A DNA stretch of 64,000 bases from positions 2,671,001 through 2,735,000 of the forward strand of contig NZ_CP059692.1 in the NCBI RefSeq assembly GCF_014058705.1, in the 5' to 3' direction. The translations under genes and the position numbers were made by a program. Under the pieces are notes generated by a model. That model saw only the letters and a list, made by a program, of their open reading frames with translations, was not told the origin of the DNA and did not search any database. This document shows, piece by piece, positions 1 to 8,176 of the stretch (within the stretch, counting starts at the first letter, position 1; the number at the start of each line of letters is the position of its first letter). Source of the stretch: Aureimonas mangrovi. Lineage in GTDB: Bacteria; Pseudomonadota; Alphaproteobacteria; Rhizobiales; Rhizobiaceae.

Positions 1-78
1 CGTCCTTTGAGACACTCGAAAGTCGCTCCGTCATTCTGTCCGACGCGTCAGCTTTCGGAAGACAGGACACGACTCTCG

Positions 79-101
79 GGCCGGTGCCGCAGGCACCGGC
101 C
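79..101 (-). terminator. Hairpin downstream of fliJ
   Basis: A perfect 10-bp stem (GGCCGGTGCC / GGCACCGGCC) with a 3-nt loop lies just past the fliJ stop. No U-run follows on the minus strand, so it may be only a 3' end-protecting hairpin or an attenuator rather than a strong terminator. Bases 1-78 hold nothing I can assign. Confidence 0.35.
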
Positions 102-120
102 GGGATCGTTCCGCAAAGCC

Positions 121-480
121 TCAGGCGGAAGCGGAGCGGCGCTCGTCCATCTGGTCGCGCTGCTCGAGCTTCTCGGCGTGGGCGAGTTCCGCCTCGGCCT
201 CCTCAAGCGCGATGTTCGCCGCGCTCATCTGGCCGCGAAGGTCCTTCACGGAATCCATGAGGTTGTCGCGGCGCGTGCGGGCAGCCTTGGCGAAGGTCGG
301 ATAGGCGAAGTGGTTCACGTCGCTGATGCCGGCCTTCTTCTCTTCGCTCGAGATCTGGGCGTCGAGTTCGCTCGCCATGCGCTCGAACTCGCCCATCATC
401 ATCTGGAGTTGGTCGACCTGGCGGCGCTTCTCGCCCGTCTTGAACTTCATCAGCCTGACAAGACTGTCTCGCTTGCTCAT
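121..480 (-). CDS. fliJ: Flagellar export protein FliJ-like
   Basis: This 119-residue protein is almost entirely helical and charged, with heptad-like patterns throughout. That fits FliJ, the small coiled-coil protein that links the FliI export ATPase to the flagellar export gate. The start at 480 (MSKRDSLVRL) matches the usual FliJ beginning; a longer frame to 549 only adds a low-quality extension into the promoter. No signal peptide or membrane segment is present, so it is cytoplasmic. It is divergent from ctrA across a 384-bp region that carries CtrA-like sites, which fits CtrA control of late flagellar genes in this group. FliJ is poorly conserved in sequence; the call rests on length, coiled-coil character, N-terminus and the ctrA neighbour. 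fliI would be expected outside the window. Confidence 0.72.
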   Translation of the reverse strand: MSKRDSLVRLMKFKTGEKRRQVDQLQMMMGEFERMASELDAQISSEEKKAGISDVNHFAYPTFAKAARTRRDNLMDSVKDLRGQMSAANIALEEAEAELAHAEKLEQRDQMDERRSASA

Positions 481-567
481 CGAAGAAGCCCCTTCTGCGG
501 CCTTGGCTTTGCGCACGAGGTTCGCCTCCAGCGCTGCGGCTTCGGGCAAGGCTCGGCGGCTAAACGC

Positions 568-582
568 TTAACCGTCTGTTTA
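568..582. promoter_or_regulatory. CtrA-like box TTAA-N7-TTTA near fliJ
   Basis: TTAA (568-571), seven bases, then TTTA (579-582). The CtrA consensus is TTAA-N7-TTAA, so this has one mismatch. It lies about 90 bp upstream of the fliJ start, in the shared fliJ/ctrA region. Confidence 0.45.
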
Positions 583-750
583 CGTGCAACGTTAATCCTA
601 GGGTCGACGACTTAAGGCCGGGTAAATCGCTTCGGGACAAAGCGCGCCATCTCCTTCGCAGAAGGGGTTTGCGTGCCCGAAGGATCGGTCGGGTGGCCGG
701 AGATGCCGGGGATTTCGCAGCCGTGACACGCTGCCCGTCCCGCTGACGGA

Positions 751-777
751 ATGGTTACGGAAGGCTTCGTTAACCAT
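751..777. promoter_or_regulatory. Inverted pair of CtrA half-sites upstream of ctrA
   Basis: TTAACCAT (770-777) matches the CtrA half-site consensus. Its complement ATGGTTA is at 751-757, so the two face each other across 12 bases. They lie 88-114 bp before the ctrA start, where autoregulation is known in relatives. The rest of 583-864 shows no other clear element; no CcrM site (GANTC) is seen close to the start. Confidence 0.5.
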
Positions 778-864
778 TCAATGTCACGATCATCGACGGC
801 TGAGAGACGAACTGTGATCGGCGGCGCGCGAGGGCGCGGGCGGATCGACGGAGAGGGAAACTGG

Positions 865-1560
<696 letters not shown>

Positions 1561-1587
1561 CGCGAGGCGCATCCAGAAGATCCGAAG

Positions 1588-1612
1588 GGCCCGCCTCGCG
1601 CGGGCCTTTCTC
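1588..1612 (+). terminator. Terminator after ctrA
   Basis: A perfect 7-bp stem (GGCCCGC at 1588-1594, GCGGGCC at 1600-1606) with a 5-nt loop is followed by TTTCTC. It sits between the ctrA stop and the convergent stop of the receiver-like gene at 1616. Confidence 0.75.
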
Positions 1613-1615
1613 GTT

Positions 1616-2011
1616 TCAGGCCAGCTCGCGGGTCTTGGCTTCTTCGGCGGGCGCGTAGGCGCGCAGCCAGCCCGTCAGGCTCTCGCGGTCGAAGGGACGG
1701 TAGATGAAGCCGAGCGCGCCCGCGCGCTTGGCGCGCGTCATAAGCCCGAGATTGGCTTCCACCAGGGATGCCAGAACGATCGCGCGCGACGCGCCGGGCT
1801 CCTGGCGCACGCGCCGCACCGCATCGTCCACCGACGCATCCGGAAGCGTTGCCGACACGACGACGATATCCACTGTGCCGGCTTCGGCGATCATGCCGAT
1901 CGCCTGCTCCAGCGTGTCGGCGACCAGCGCGTTGTAGCCCGACAGGGTCAGGATGCGGCTCGCGACCTTGCGCACCACCGCGAACTCGTCGATGACGAGG
2001 CAGGTCTGCAT
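1616..2011 (-). CDS. Degenerate receiver-domain protein (pseudo-receiver)
   Basis: A stand-alone receiver-fold protein of 131 residues with no output domain. The fold is recognisable: CLVIDEFAVVRKVASRIL at the N-terminus, a beta-3 strand DIVVVSATLPD, a beta-4 strand AIVLASL and a final YRPFDRESL. However, the usual phospho-acceptor aspartate is a serine (VVVS), and the conserved lysine before PF is an arginine. The acidic pair is present as D-E. It is therefore unlikely to be phosphorylated normally and may act as a binding partner. The start at 2011 gives a clean receiver N-terminus; the frame to 2107 is longer without benefit. It lies between ctrA (convergent) and chpT (same strand, 146 bp apart), suggesting a role in the same phosphorelay. 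That role is inference. Confidence 0.75.
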   Translation of the reverse strand: MQTCLVIDEFAVVRKVASRILTLSGYNALVADTLEQAIGMIAEAGTVDIVVVSATLPDASVDDAVRRVRQEPGASRAIVLASLVEANLGLMTRAKRAGALGFIYRPFDRESLTGWLRAYAPAEEAKTRELA

Positions 2012-2157
2012 GGTTCGGCCCTCCACCGGCACGGAGCCCCAAGCGGGCCCGATCGAACGATGCGGCGACGTTACGGCACCGAGTTTTGCGATCGGGTTGC
2101 CGACCATGGCAAAGAAAGCATGAAACGCGGGCCTTCGCCCGCGCCCGTGCCGGCCCC

Positions 2158-2823
2158 TCAGGCAGCCGTCGCAGGCCCTTCCGGCGCGCTTGCGGTCTCT
2201 ACGGTGAACACCGCCTGCCCCTCGCTCTGGTCGAGCGTCACCGTCAGCCCCGCCTCGTTGGCGAGAAGCAGCGTGTAGTAGGGCTGCACGCCATGCGCGT
2301 CGATCGGCTCTTCCTGCGGCTCGCCGGCGAGGAGCTGGCGAAATTTCGCCGGAACGCGCAGCGGGCTGCCTATCGCCGTGAGGACGACGCGCACGCGCGG
2401 CTCGAGGCTTTCGATCTCGACCCTTACCTCCTTGCCACGCGGGACGGAGGCGTTTGCGATGACGACGAGGTTGAGAACGAGCTTGGCGATGTTCTTTGGC
2501 ACATAGGCGCGCTCGCCCGTCCAGGAGAAGTCGGCCCGCTCGAAGGACATGAAGCCCTCGGCCACGCTCTTGGCGTCGCCCGTGTCGATCTGCGCCGTGC
2601 TAGAGCCGGAAGAGCCGTAGGCAATGCGCGCGAATTGCAGCTTGGCGACCGCGCTCTTGGTGGACGAGCGTACCAGCGCCATCGACTCCTCGTCGCCCGG
2701 CATCTCGTCAAGGAGCTCGAGACCGCTCTGGACCGCGCCGACCGGCGAGATGATGTCGTGGCACAGGCGGCTGGCGAGAAGCGCGGCCAGCTCGGGCGCG
2801 GACAGGGTCGGCAGGTTGATCAT
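2158..2823 (-). CDS. chpT: Histidine phosphotransferase ChpT
   Basis: ChpT passes phosphate from CckA to CtrA and CpdR. The 221-residue protein has the dimerisation/phosphotransfer helix with the histidine in SRLCHDIISPVGAVQSGLEL near residue 22, followed by a degenerate histidine-kinase-like ATPase domain (NIAKLVLNLVVIANASVPRG, then YYTLLLANEAGLTVTL). No true ATP-binding G-box is visible, as expected for this family. The start at 2823 (MINLPTLSAPELAALL) fits relatives; the frame extending to 2979 adds only arginine-rich junk. It is divergent from eipA and close to ctrA, the arrangement known in Brucella and other rhizobia. Confidence 0.93.
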   Translation of the reverse strand: MINLPTLSAPELAALLASRLCHDIISPVGAVQSGLELLDEMPGDEESMALVRSSTKSAVAKLQFARIAYGSSGSSTAQIDTGDAKSVAEGFMSFERADFSWTGERAYVPKNIAKLVLNLVVIANASVPRGKEVRVEIESLEPRVRVVLTAIGSPLRVPAKFRQLLAGEPQEEPIDAHGVQPYYTLLLANEAGLTVTLDQSEGQAVFTVETASAPEGPATAA

Positions 2824-3145
2824 CTCGGCTCCATTGTCGAGGGCGCCGGCGAGGCCGGCCTGTCTTTCGGGCCGCCAGCGCAAGGCATGTCCGCCGAGCG
2901 CTCCGCGCCGCGAATCGCTTCCGCGACACCGCCTTTCACGGCCCGCCGGGACAATGAGTCGGGCGGCCAGCGGCGTCAACCGCGCATCGAAAGGCGTTTT
3001 CCGCCCCCGGCGAAAGACACCGATTCAAGCCGCGCCGTTAGGCAATTGAAAACCTTAACGTGTTCCAATCCCAGACTGTAACGGGCGAGCCACGCCCCGA
3101 CGCGCGCTATCGGTCGCGCTCATCCGGATTCGAAGGAATGCGCCG
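2824..3145. other. Divergent chpT/eipA intergenic region
   Basis: This 322-bp gap should carry both promoters. I see GATTC (GANTC, a possible CcrM methylation site) at 3022-3026 and again at about 3128, a TTAACG half-site at 3055-3060, and an AT-richer stretch at 3038-3078. No complete CtrA box or operator is evident. Confidence 0.4.
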
Positions 3146-3721
3146 ATGATCCGAATCTTCAAGGCCTTCACCGCTCCCGTCCTCGCGCTGGCCGCGCTTC
3201 TCTCCATCGCCCTCGCCGCGCCCGCAAGCGCGCAGCAGAGCGGCTACACGATGGACGAGATCGTGCAGGAGGGGCACAACTTCTTCGGGTCGACAGCAGG
3301 CGGCCTCGCCTCCGTCGTCGAGAACGCCTTCCAGCGCTTCGGTCTTCCGAACGGCTACATCCTCGGCGAGGAGGGCGGCGGCGCCTTCATCGGCGGCCTG
3401 CGCTACGGCGAGGGCACGCTCTTCACCAAGAACGCCGGCGAACACCGCCTGTTCTGGCAGGGCCCCTCCGTCGGGCTCGACGCCGGCGCGGACGGCGCGC
3501 GCATGATGATGCTGATCTACAATCTGCCGTCCGTGCAGGGCGTCTACGGCCGCTTCGGCGGCGTCACGGGCAACGCCTATCTCGTCGGCGGCCTCGGCAT
3601 GACCGTGCTCCAGCGCGACAACGTCATCCTCGTGCCGATCAAGACCGGCGTCGGCGCCCGACTCGGGCTCAATCTCGGCTATCTGAAGATCACGCCCGCG
3701 CCGACCTGGAACCCCTTCTAG
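3146..3721 (+). CDS. eipA: EipA-type envelope integrity protein (DUF1134)
   Basis: A secreted periplasmic protein of 191 residues. A Sec signal peptide covers about residues 1-29 (hydrophobic core LALAALLSIALAAPASAQ). The mature part is a glycine-rich small-barrel domain typical of DUF1134, with FGSTAGGLASVVENAF, YILGEEGGGAFIGGLRYG, LFWQGPSVGLDAGADGARM and KTGVGARLGLNLGYLKIT. In Brucella the homologue EipA maintains cell-envelope integrity, is transcribed under CtrA control and lies beside chpT; the position here matches. The ATG at 3146 gives the signal peptide directly. Function is transferred from the Brucella family member. Confidence 0.88.
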   Translation: MIRIFKAFTAPVLALAALLSIALAAPASAQQSGYTMDEIVQEGHNFFGSTAGGLASVVENAFQRFGLPNGYILGEEGGGAFIGGLRYGEGTLFTKNAGEHRLFWQGPSVGLDAGADGARMMMLIYNLPSVQGVYGRFGGVTGNAYLVGGLGMTVLQRDNVILVPIKTGVGARLGLNLGYLKITPAPTWNPF

Positions 3722-3971
3722 AGCGCCGTGCATCCTTTCGGGCGCACAAAGTCCCTCTAACCTGTTGAATCGACCCATCGGCTTTCGGGAACCGGATACG
3801 GTTCGCGGGCCGATGCTCAGAGACAGCGTCCCCCGCGAGAACGGCCGGCCGTGCGAAAGTGCGGTCGGCCGTCGCCCTTCACGCGGCACGCTTGCCAAGG
3901 CGCCGGACCGGCTCCACAATCGGAGCGAAGTGCGGTGTCCGGCCGTTTGTCATTGATCCGCTAGGTTCCGC

Positions 3972-5021
3972 ATGATCGCCACAGGCCTCGTTTTCGCTCT
4001 CGGCGCTCTCGTCGCGACCCTCGTAGCGCTGCTGTTCGTGCCGATCCTGTGGCGCAACGCCCAGCGCCTCGCCCGCCGCGACATCGCCGCCACCATGCCC
4101 GCGACCATGAACGAGATCCGCGCCGAGGTGGACCGCGCGCGTGCGGAAGCGGCGGTCGCGATCCGCCGCAGCGAAATGGCCTCCAAGCGTGCCGCCGAGC
4201 GCGCTATCGCCGAGCGCGCTGAAGTCGGGCGGCAGGTGCGCGCCGTCGCCGACATGACGGTGGAGCGCGACCGGGCACTCGCCGAGAACGACAGCCTGCG
4301 CACCGACATTGTCGACCTCGAAGCCGTCATGCGGGAGATCGACGACGAACGCGCCCGCCTAGAGACGGAGAACGAACTTCTCCGCCGCAAGCTCGTCGAG
4401 GCCGAGACGCCGCCTCCCGAAGTAGAGACCGAAGAAGCCGATCAGCCGGCACCGGTCGCAGACGAGCGGCCGGAAATCGAGGAGGACGCGGAGGACGAAG
4501 CGGCCCATCGCCGCGTGAAGACGGCCACCGCCGCACTCTCGGCGATCCTCGCGCAGCGCGCTGCGGCACCGAAGGCCACGGGCGAGCCCACGACGACGCA
4601 GGCGGCCGCCGACGCGGAAAGGTCGGACGCCCCGCCCGCCGCCGCACCCGCGGCGGTGGCAGTGGCGAACGCGCCTTCCCCACCGGCCGGGCCGATCTCG
4701 CTGCCCGAGGCCGAGCGCGCAAAGGTAAACGAGTTGCGCGCCCTGTCGGTGCCGACGCGCCGCCCGGCCGATCCCGCCGAGCGCGCCGCCGAGAACGCCA
4801 AGGTGCTGGAAGCCGTGTCAGCCATCGCCGCGCGGGTGATCCATGATGGCGCCGAAGCGGGCAATGCGGAGGGCAGGCCCGCCGACGGCGCCAGACCGAC
4901 ACTTGCCGAACGCGCCGCCGCGCTCGGCACCGCCGAGCCGCAGGAAGCGACCGTCAGTCCTGCTCCGAACGGCAAGCGTAGGCGTGGTGGAGCGCGATCG
5001 CGCCGGCCGTCGCCACGTTGA
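3972..5021 (+). CDS. Membrane-anchored coiled-coil protein, unknown function
   Basis: Not recognised as a named family. Of 349 residues, about 4-26 form one membrane helix (LVFALGALVATLVALLFVPI). Residues about 30-145 form a long, highly charged coiled coil rich in Ala, Glu and Arg (DRARAEAAVAIRRSEMASKR; RDRALAENDSLRTDIVDLEA). The remainder is a low-complexity Ala/Pro/Glu region ending in an Arg-rich tail (GKRRRGGARSRRPSPR). The topology suggests an inner-membrane anchored rod in the cytoplasm. Its last 68 bases overlap the end of the convergent RNA methyltransferase gene. Codon bias fits a real gene. It could be a scaffold or division-related protein, but nothing in the sequence decides that. 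Confidence 0.72.
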   Translation: MIATGLVFALGALVATLVALLFVPILWRNAQRLARRDIAATMPATMNEIRAEVDRARAEAAVAIRRSEMASKRAAERAIAERAEVGRQVRAVADMTVERDRALAENDSLRTDIVDLEAVMREIDDERARLETENELLRRKLVEAETPPPEVETEEADQPAPVADERPEIEEDAEDEAAHRRVKTATAALSAILAQRAAAPKATGEPTTTQAAADAERSDAPPAAAPAAVAVANAPSPPAGPISLPEAERAKVNELRALSVPTRRPADPAERAAENAKVLEAVSAIAARVIHDGAEAGNAEGRPADGARPTLAERAAALGTAEPQEATVSPAPNGKRRRGGARSRRPSPR

Positions 5022-5778
5022 GGCTGTCGAGGCCAGGCGCCATCGCGATGCGCAGCGTGCGCAGCCGCGCCATCACCGTATCCGGCAGGCCCGGCCCTTC
5101 GGCGCCGAGGAACAGCGCCACCGGCCCCTGCGGGCGCCAGAGGTCGAGCCGCCCTTCCCCCCGAGGCGAGAGCGCCACGCAGTCGAAGCCAGCCGATTGC
5201 AGGAGATCCGCCGTCGCCTCGACGCTGCCGAGGCGCGCGAAGGGCGTCGTCAACGCGCTGCCCACCGAGACGCGGATCGCCTTGCGGTAAAGCGGGTCGC
5301 ACGCGGTCTCGTCGAGGAACACCGCGCGCGCACCGAAGGCAGAGGCCGCCCGGAAGATCGCGCCCATATTGTCGTGATTGGCGATGCCGGCCGCCACGAC
5401 CACCAGCGCGCCGGCTCGGGCAAGGCTCGCCGGATCGGGCTCGGGAGCATCCGGCCGTCGCTCCGCATGGGCCATCACGCCGCGATGGACTGGAAACCCC
5501 GCGATGGCGTCGAAGACTTCGCGTTCGGCAACGTAGACGGGCGTCGCTCGGTCGAGGCGCGCGAGCCTGGGAAGAAGACCCTCCAGCCGGTTTCGCAGGA
5601 GGAGGAGCGCCGTGGGGCGGAAGCGCTCGGAGCGCAGCAGTTCGTCCAGCACGACCGAACCCTCGGCGATAAAGCCACCGCGCCGCACGAGATCGCGCTC
5701 GCGGATATCGCGGAACGGTTCGATGCGCTGGTCGCGCGCGTCGGCGATATGCTGGATGAGAAGATCCGCCTGTTCCAT
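4954..5778 (-). CDS. TrmH/SpoU-family RNA 2'-O-methyltransferase
   Basis: An SPOUT-class methyltransferase of 274 residues predicted to use S-adenosylmethionine to 2'-O-methylate rRNA or tRNA. An N-terminal substrate-binding domain (about 1-110; RRGGFIAEGSVVLDELL) is followed by the knotted catalytic domain with the three SpoU motifs: AGIANHDNMGAIFRAASAFG (motif 1, conserved N and R), ALFLGAEGPGLPD (motif 2) and IAMAPGLDSLNVATAGAIAL (motif 3). The start at 5778 follows the usual family N-terminus; upstream codons run into the riboswitch region. RlmB (23S G2251) is possible but the exact target cannot be read from sequence. It is convergent with and overlaps the coiled-coil gene. Confidence 0.88.
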   Translation of the reverse strand: MEQADLLIQHIADARDQRIEPFRDIRERDLVRRGGFIAEGSVVLDELLRSERFRPTALLLLRNRLEGLLPRLARLDRATPVYVAEREVFDAIAGFPVHRGVMAHAERRPDAPEPDPASLARAGALVVVAAGIANHDNMGAIFRAASAFGARAVFLDETACDPLYRKAIRVSVGSALTTPFARLGSVEATADLLQSAGFDCVALSPRGEGRLDLWRPQGPVALFLGAEGPGLPDTVMARLRTLRIAMAPGLDSLNVATAGAIALHHAYACRSEQD

Positions 5779-5934
5779 CCGGGCGCCTCTACAGCATAGG
5801 CGCCGCGCACGGTACTTCGATCTACGCTCGCGGCTCTTCGAGAGTGGCGCGTCTGCAACCCTTGCAGCCCCGCGTGAGCAGACACGCCTGCGCGCCGTTG
5901 ACGCGCCGGACCCCACACCGCAAGACCTTGAGGG

Positions 5935-6110
5935 ACGGTTCCCCTCGGGGATCAAAAGGGAATGCGGTGCGATCGGAAACTCGATCAATGCCGCAGCTGT
6001 CCCCGCAACTGTGAGCGGCGAGTCCATCGTCAACAGCCACTGGGCTTTCGGGTCCCGGGAAGGCGACGAAACGGACGGCGACCCGCGAGCCAGGAGACCT
6101 GCCGTCAGCC
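5935..6110 (+). ncRNA. Cobalamin (B12) riboswitch
   Basis: An adenosylcobalamin-binding leader RNA in front of the B12 uptake operon. Visible conserved blocks are AAAAGGGAATGCGGTG around 5954-5969, the core AATGCCGCAGCTGTCCCCGC around 5987-6006, GCCACTGGG around 6036-6044, and the closing CAGGAGACCTGCCG around 6091-6104. The order and spacing match the family. In gamma- and alphaproteobacteria these elements usually repress translation or transcription of btuB when B12 is plentiful. Boundaries are approximate. With this element, the region 5779-6218 is accounted for except for a likely promoter upstream of about 5900. Confidence 0.93.
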
Positions 6111-6218
6111 GTGGTCACACGCGAGCGCGCCGGGCGGGGTGTCCAGGCGGGGATCGATCCGCATGGCCTCCGGGCGTGCGGGACGAAGCCGGGTTTCGCG
6201 GTGACGTGCCACACACGC

Positions 6219-8171
6219 GTGACCCGAGGCCCGACCTTGCCGAAGCTTTCCCTCCGCCGCAGCGCCAGTCGCCCTGCCCTCCTCGCCCTTTCCCTGAGCG
6301 CATCCGCCGCGCTGCCCAGCCTCGCGTCGGCCCAGGAGGCCGCGCCCTTCAGCCTCCAGCTCGACGAGGTCGTCGTGTCGGCGAACCTCGTTCCGACCCC
6401 CCTCACGAAGGTCGGCAGCGCCGTCACCGCTGTCGAGGGCGAGGAGTTGGAGCATCGCCAGACGCGTCTCGTCTCCGACGTGCTGCGCGAGATTCCGGGC
6501 GTCGCCGTCAATCGCGCCGGGCCCGTCGGCCAGTTCACGCAGGTGCGCATTCGCGGCTCGGAGAGCAACCAGACGCTCGTTCTCATCGATGGCATCCGCG
6601 TCAACGACCCGTCCGCCGATTCGGAATTCGACTTCGCCCATCTCCTCGCTCAGGAAGTGGAGCGCGTCGAGGTGCTGCGCGGACCGCAGAGCGCGCTCTA
6701 CGGATCCGACGCGATCGGCGGCGTCATCAACATCGTCACCCGTCGCGGTTCGGGCGCGCCCACCGTGCGCATCCGTGCCGAGGGCGGCTCCTTCGGCACG
6801 GCGATGGGCCAAGCCTCCGTCAGCGCCGGCGACGAGACATACGACTTCATCGCCAGCGGGGCCGGCTACCGCACCGACGGCATCTCGATCGCCAGCGAGG
6901 CGCGCGGCAACTCGGAGCGCGACGGCTACGAGAACGCCACGGGCTTTGCCAAGCTGAACCTTCGCCCGAGCGAAATCTTCGAGCTGTCGCTCGTCGGCCG
7001 CTATGTGGACTACAAAGCCGACGGCGACGACTTCTTCGGCGGCATCGGCGCGGTCGATGCCGACATCGAGACCGACGGCAAGCAGTTCTTCGGGCGCGCC
7101 GAGGGCAAGCTCTCGCTCCTCGACGGACGCTGGGACCACATCTTCGGCCTCGGCTACACGCGCAACGAGCGCGACACGACCACCGAGACGACACCCTACG
7201 GCTTCACCGGCGAGACGCGGCGCGTCGACTACCAGACGAACTTCTCCTTCGACACGCCGGCCCTGTTCGACACGACCCACATCTCCACTTTCGCGATCCA
7301 GCACGAGGAGAACTCGGCCGTCAGCGAGAACGCCTTCTCCTCCTTCGACCGCACGATCGACACGACGGGTTTCGTCGGGCAGCATCAGGTGACCTTCGCT
7401 GACCGGCTGTCGCTGACGGGCAGCCTGCGCCATGACGACAACGACATCTTCGAGGACGCCGACACCTACCGCCTGACGGGCGCCTATTCCTTCCTCGAGA
7501 CGGGCACCAAGCTGCGCGCCTCTTTCGGCACGGGCGTCAAGAACCCGACGCTCTACGAACTTTACGGCTACTCGGAGGACTACCGGGGCAACCCGGACCT
7601 TCAGCCGGAAGAAGCGCGCGGCTGGGACGTGGGCATCGACCAGACTCTCTGGGACGGGCTGGCCTTCATCGAGGCCACCTATTTCGACCAGCGCATCGAG
7701 AACCTGATCACCGGCTCGGGCCAGACCTCGATCAACCTGCCGGGCGAATCGAAGATCGACGGCGTGGAACTCGGCCTGACGCTTCAGCTCCTCGACGGCC
7801 TGACCGCGCGCGCGGCCTACACCCGCACCAACGGGGAGGACGCCGACGGCGACGAACTCGTCCGCCGCCCGCGCGATATCGCCAGCCTGAACCTCGATTA
7901 CCGCTTCGGCGAGGAAGAGCGCGCCGGCGTCAATCTCGGCATCATCTACAACGGCTCCCAGAAGGACCTCTTCTTCGACGAGTTCTTCGCCAGCCAGGTT
8001 GTCGAACTCGACAGCTACGTGCTGGTGAACGTCGCCGGCTCCTACAGGCTGACCGACAATGCGGAAATCTACGGGCGCGTCGAGAACCTCTTCGACGAGG
8101 GCTACGAGGAAGTCTTCACCTACGGAACGCCGGGGCGGGCCGCCTATGCGGGCCTCAACCTGACCTTCTGA
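6219..8171 (+). CDS. btuB: TonB-dependent vitamin B12 receptor BtuB
   Basis: Outer-membrane B12 receptor, about 650 residues. After a signal peptide ending near LASAQ comes a TonB box (LDEVVVSAN), a plug domain (LREIPGVAV, VRIRGSESNQTLVLIDGIRV, LRGPQSALYGSDAIGGVINI) and a 22-strand barrel ending in an aromatic residue (YAGLNLTF). No ATG precedes the signal peptide in this frame. GTG at 6219 or TTG at 6237 are the likely starts; I chose GTG, and the true start is uncertain. It follows a cobalamin riboswitch and heads the btuFCD genes, which fixes the substrate better than the receptor sequence alone. Confidence 0.92.
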   Translation: MTRGPTLPKLSLRRSASRPALLALSLSASAALPSLASAQEAAPFSLQLDEVVVSANLVPTPLTKVGSAVTAVEGEELEHRQTRLVSDVLREIPGVAVNRAGPVGQFTQVRIRGSESNQTLVLIDGIRVNDPSADSEFDFAHLLAQEVERVEVLRGPQSALYGSDAIGGVINIVTRRGSGAPTVRIRAEGGSFGTAMGQASVSAGDETYDFIASGAGYRTDGISIASEARGNSERDGYENATGFAKLNLRPSEIFELSLVGRYVDYKADGDDFFGGIGAVDADIETDGKQFFGRAEGKLSLLDGRWDHIFGLGYTRNERDTTTETTPYGFTGETRRVDYQTNFSFDTPALFDTTHISTFAIQHEENSAVSENAFSSFDRTIDTTGFVGQHQVTFADRLSLTGSLRHDDNDIFEDADTYRLTGAYSFLETGTKLRASFGTGVKNPTLYELYGYSEDYRGNPDLQPEEARGWDVGIDQTLWDGLAFIEATYFDQRIENLITGSGQTSINLPGESKIDGVELGLTLQLLDGLTARAAYTRTNGEDADGDELVRRPRDIASLNLDYRFGEEERAGVNLGIIYNGSQKDLFFDEFFASQVVELDSYVLVNVAGSYRLTDNAEIYGRVENLFDEGYEEVFTYGTPGRAAYAGLNLTF

Positions 8172-8176
8172 CGCGC

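Noticed and set aside
7-615. Plus-strand frame of 202 residues over fliJ
   Set aside because: Antisense to fliJ, low-complexity composition, no start signal, and it runs through the fliJ promoter.
5612-7402. 596-residue plus frame across the riboswitch and btuB
   Set aside because: Out of frame with btuB, Arg-rich shadow composition typical of high-GC DNA, overlaps a structured RNA.
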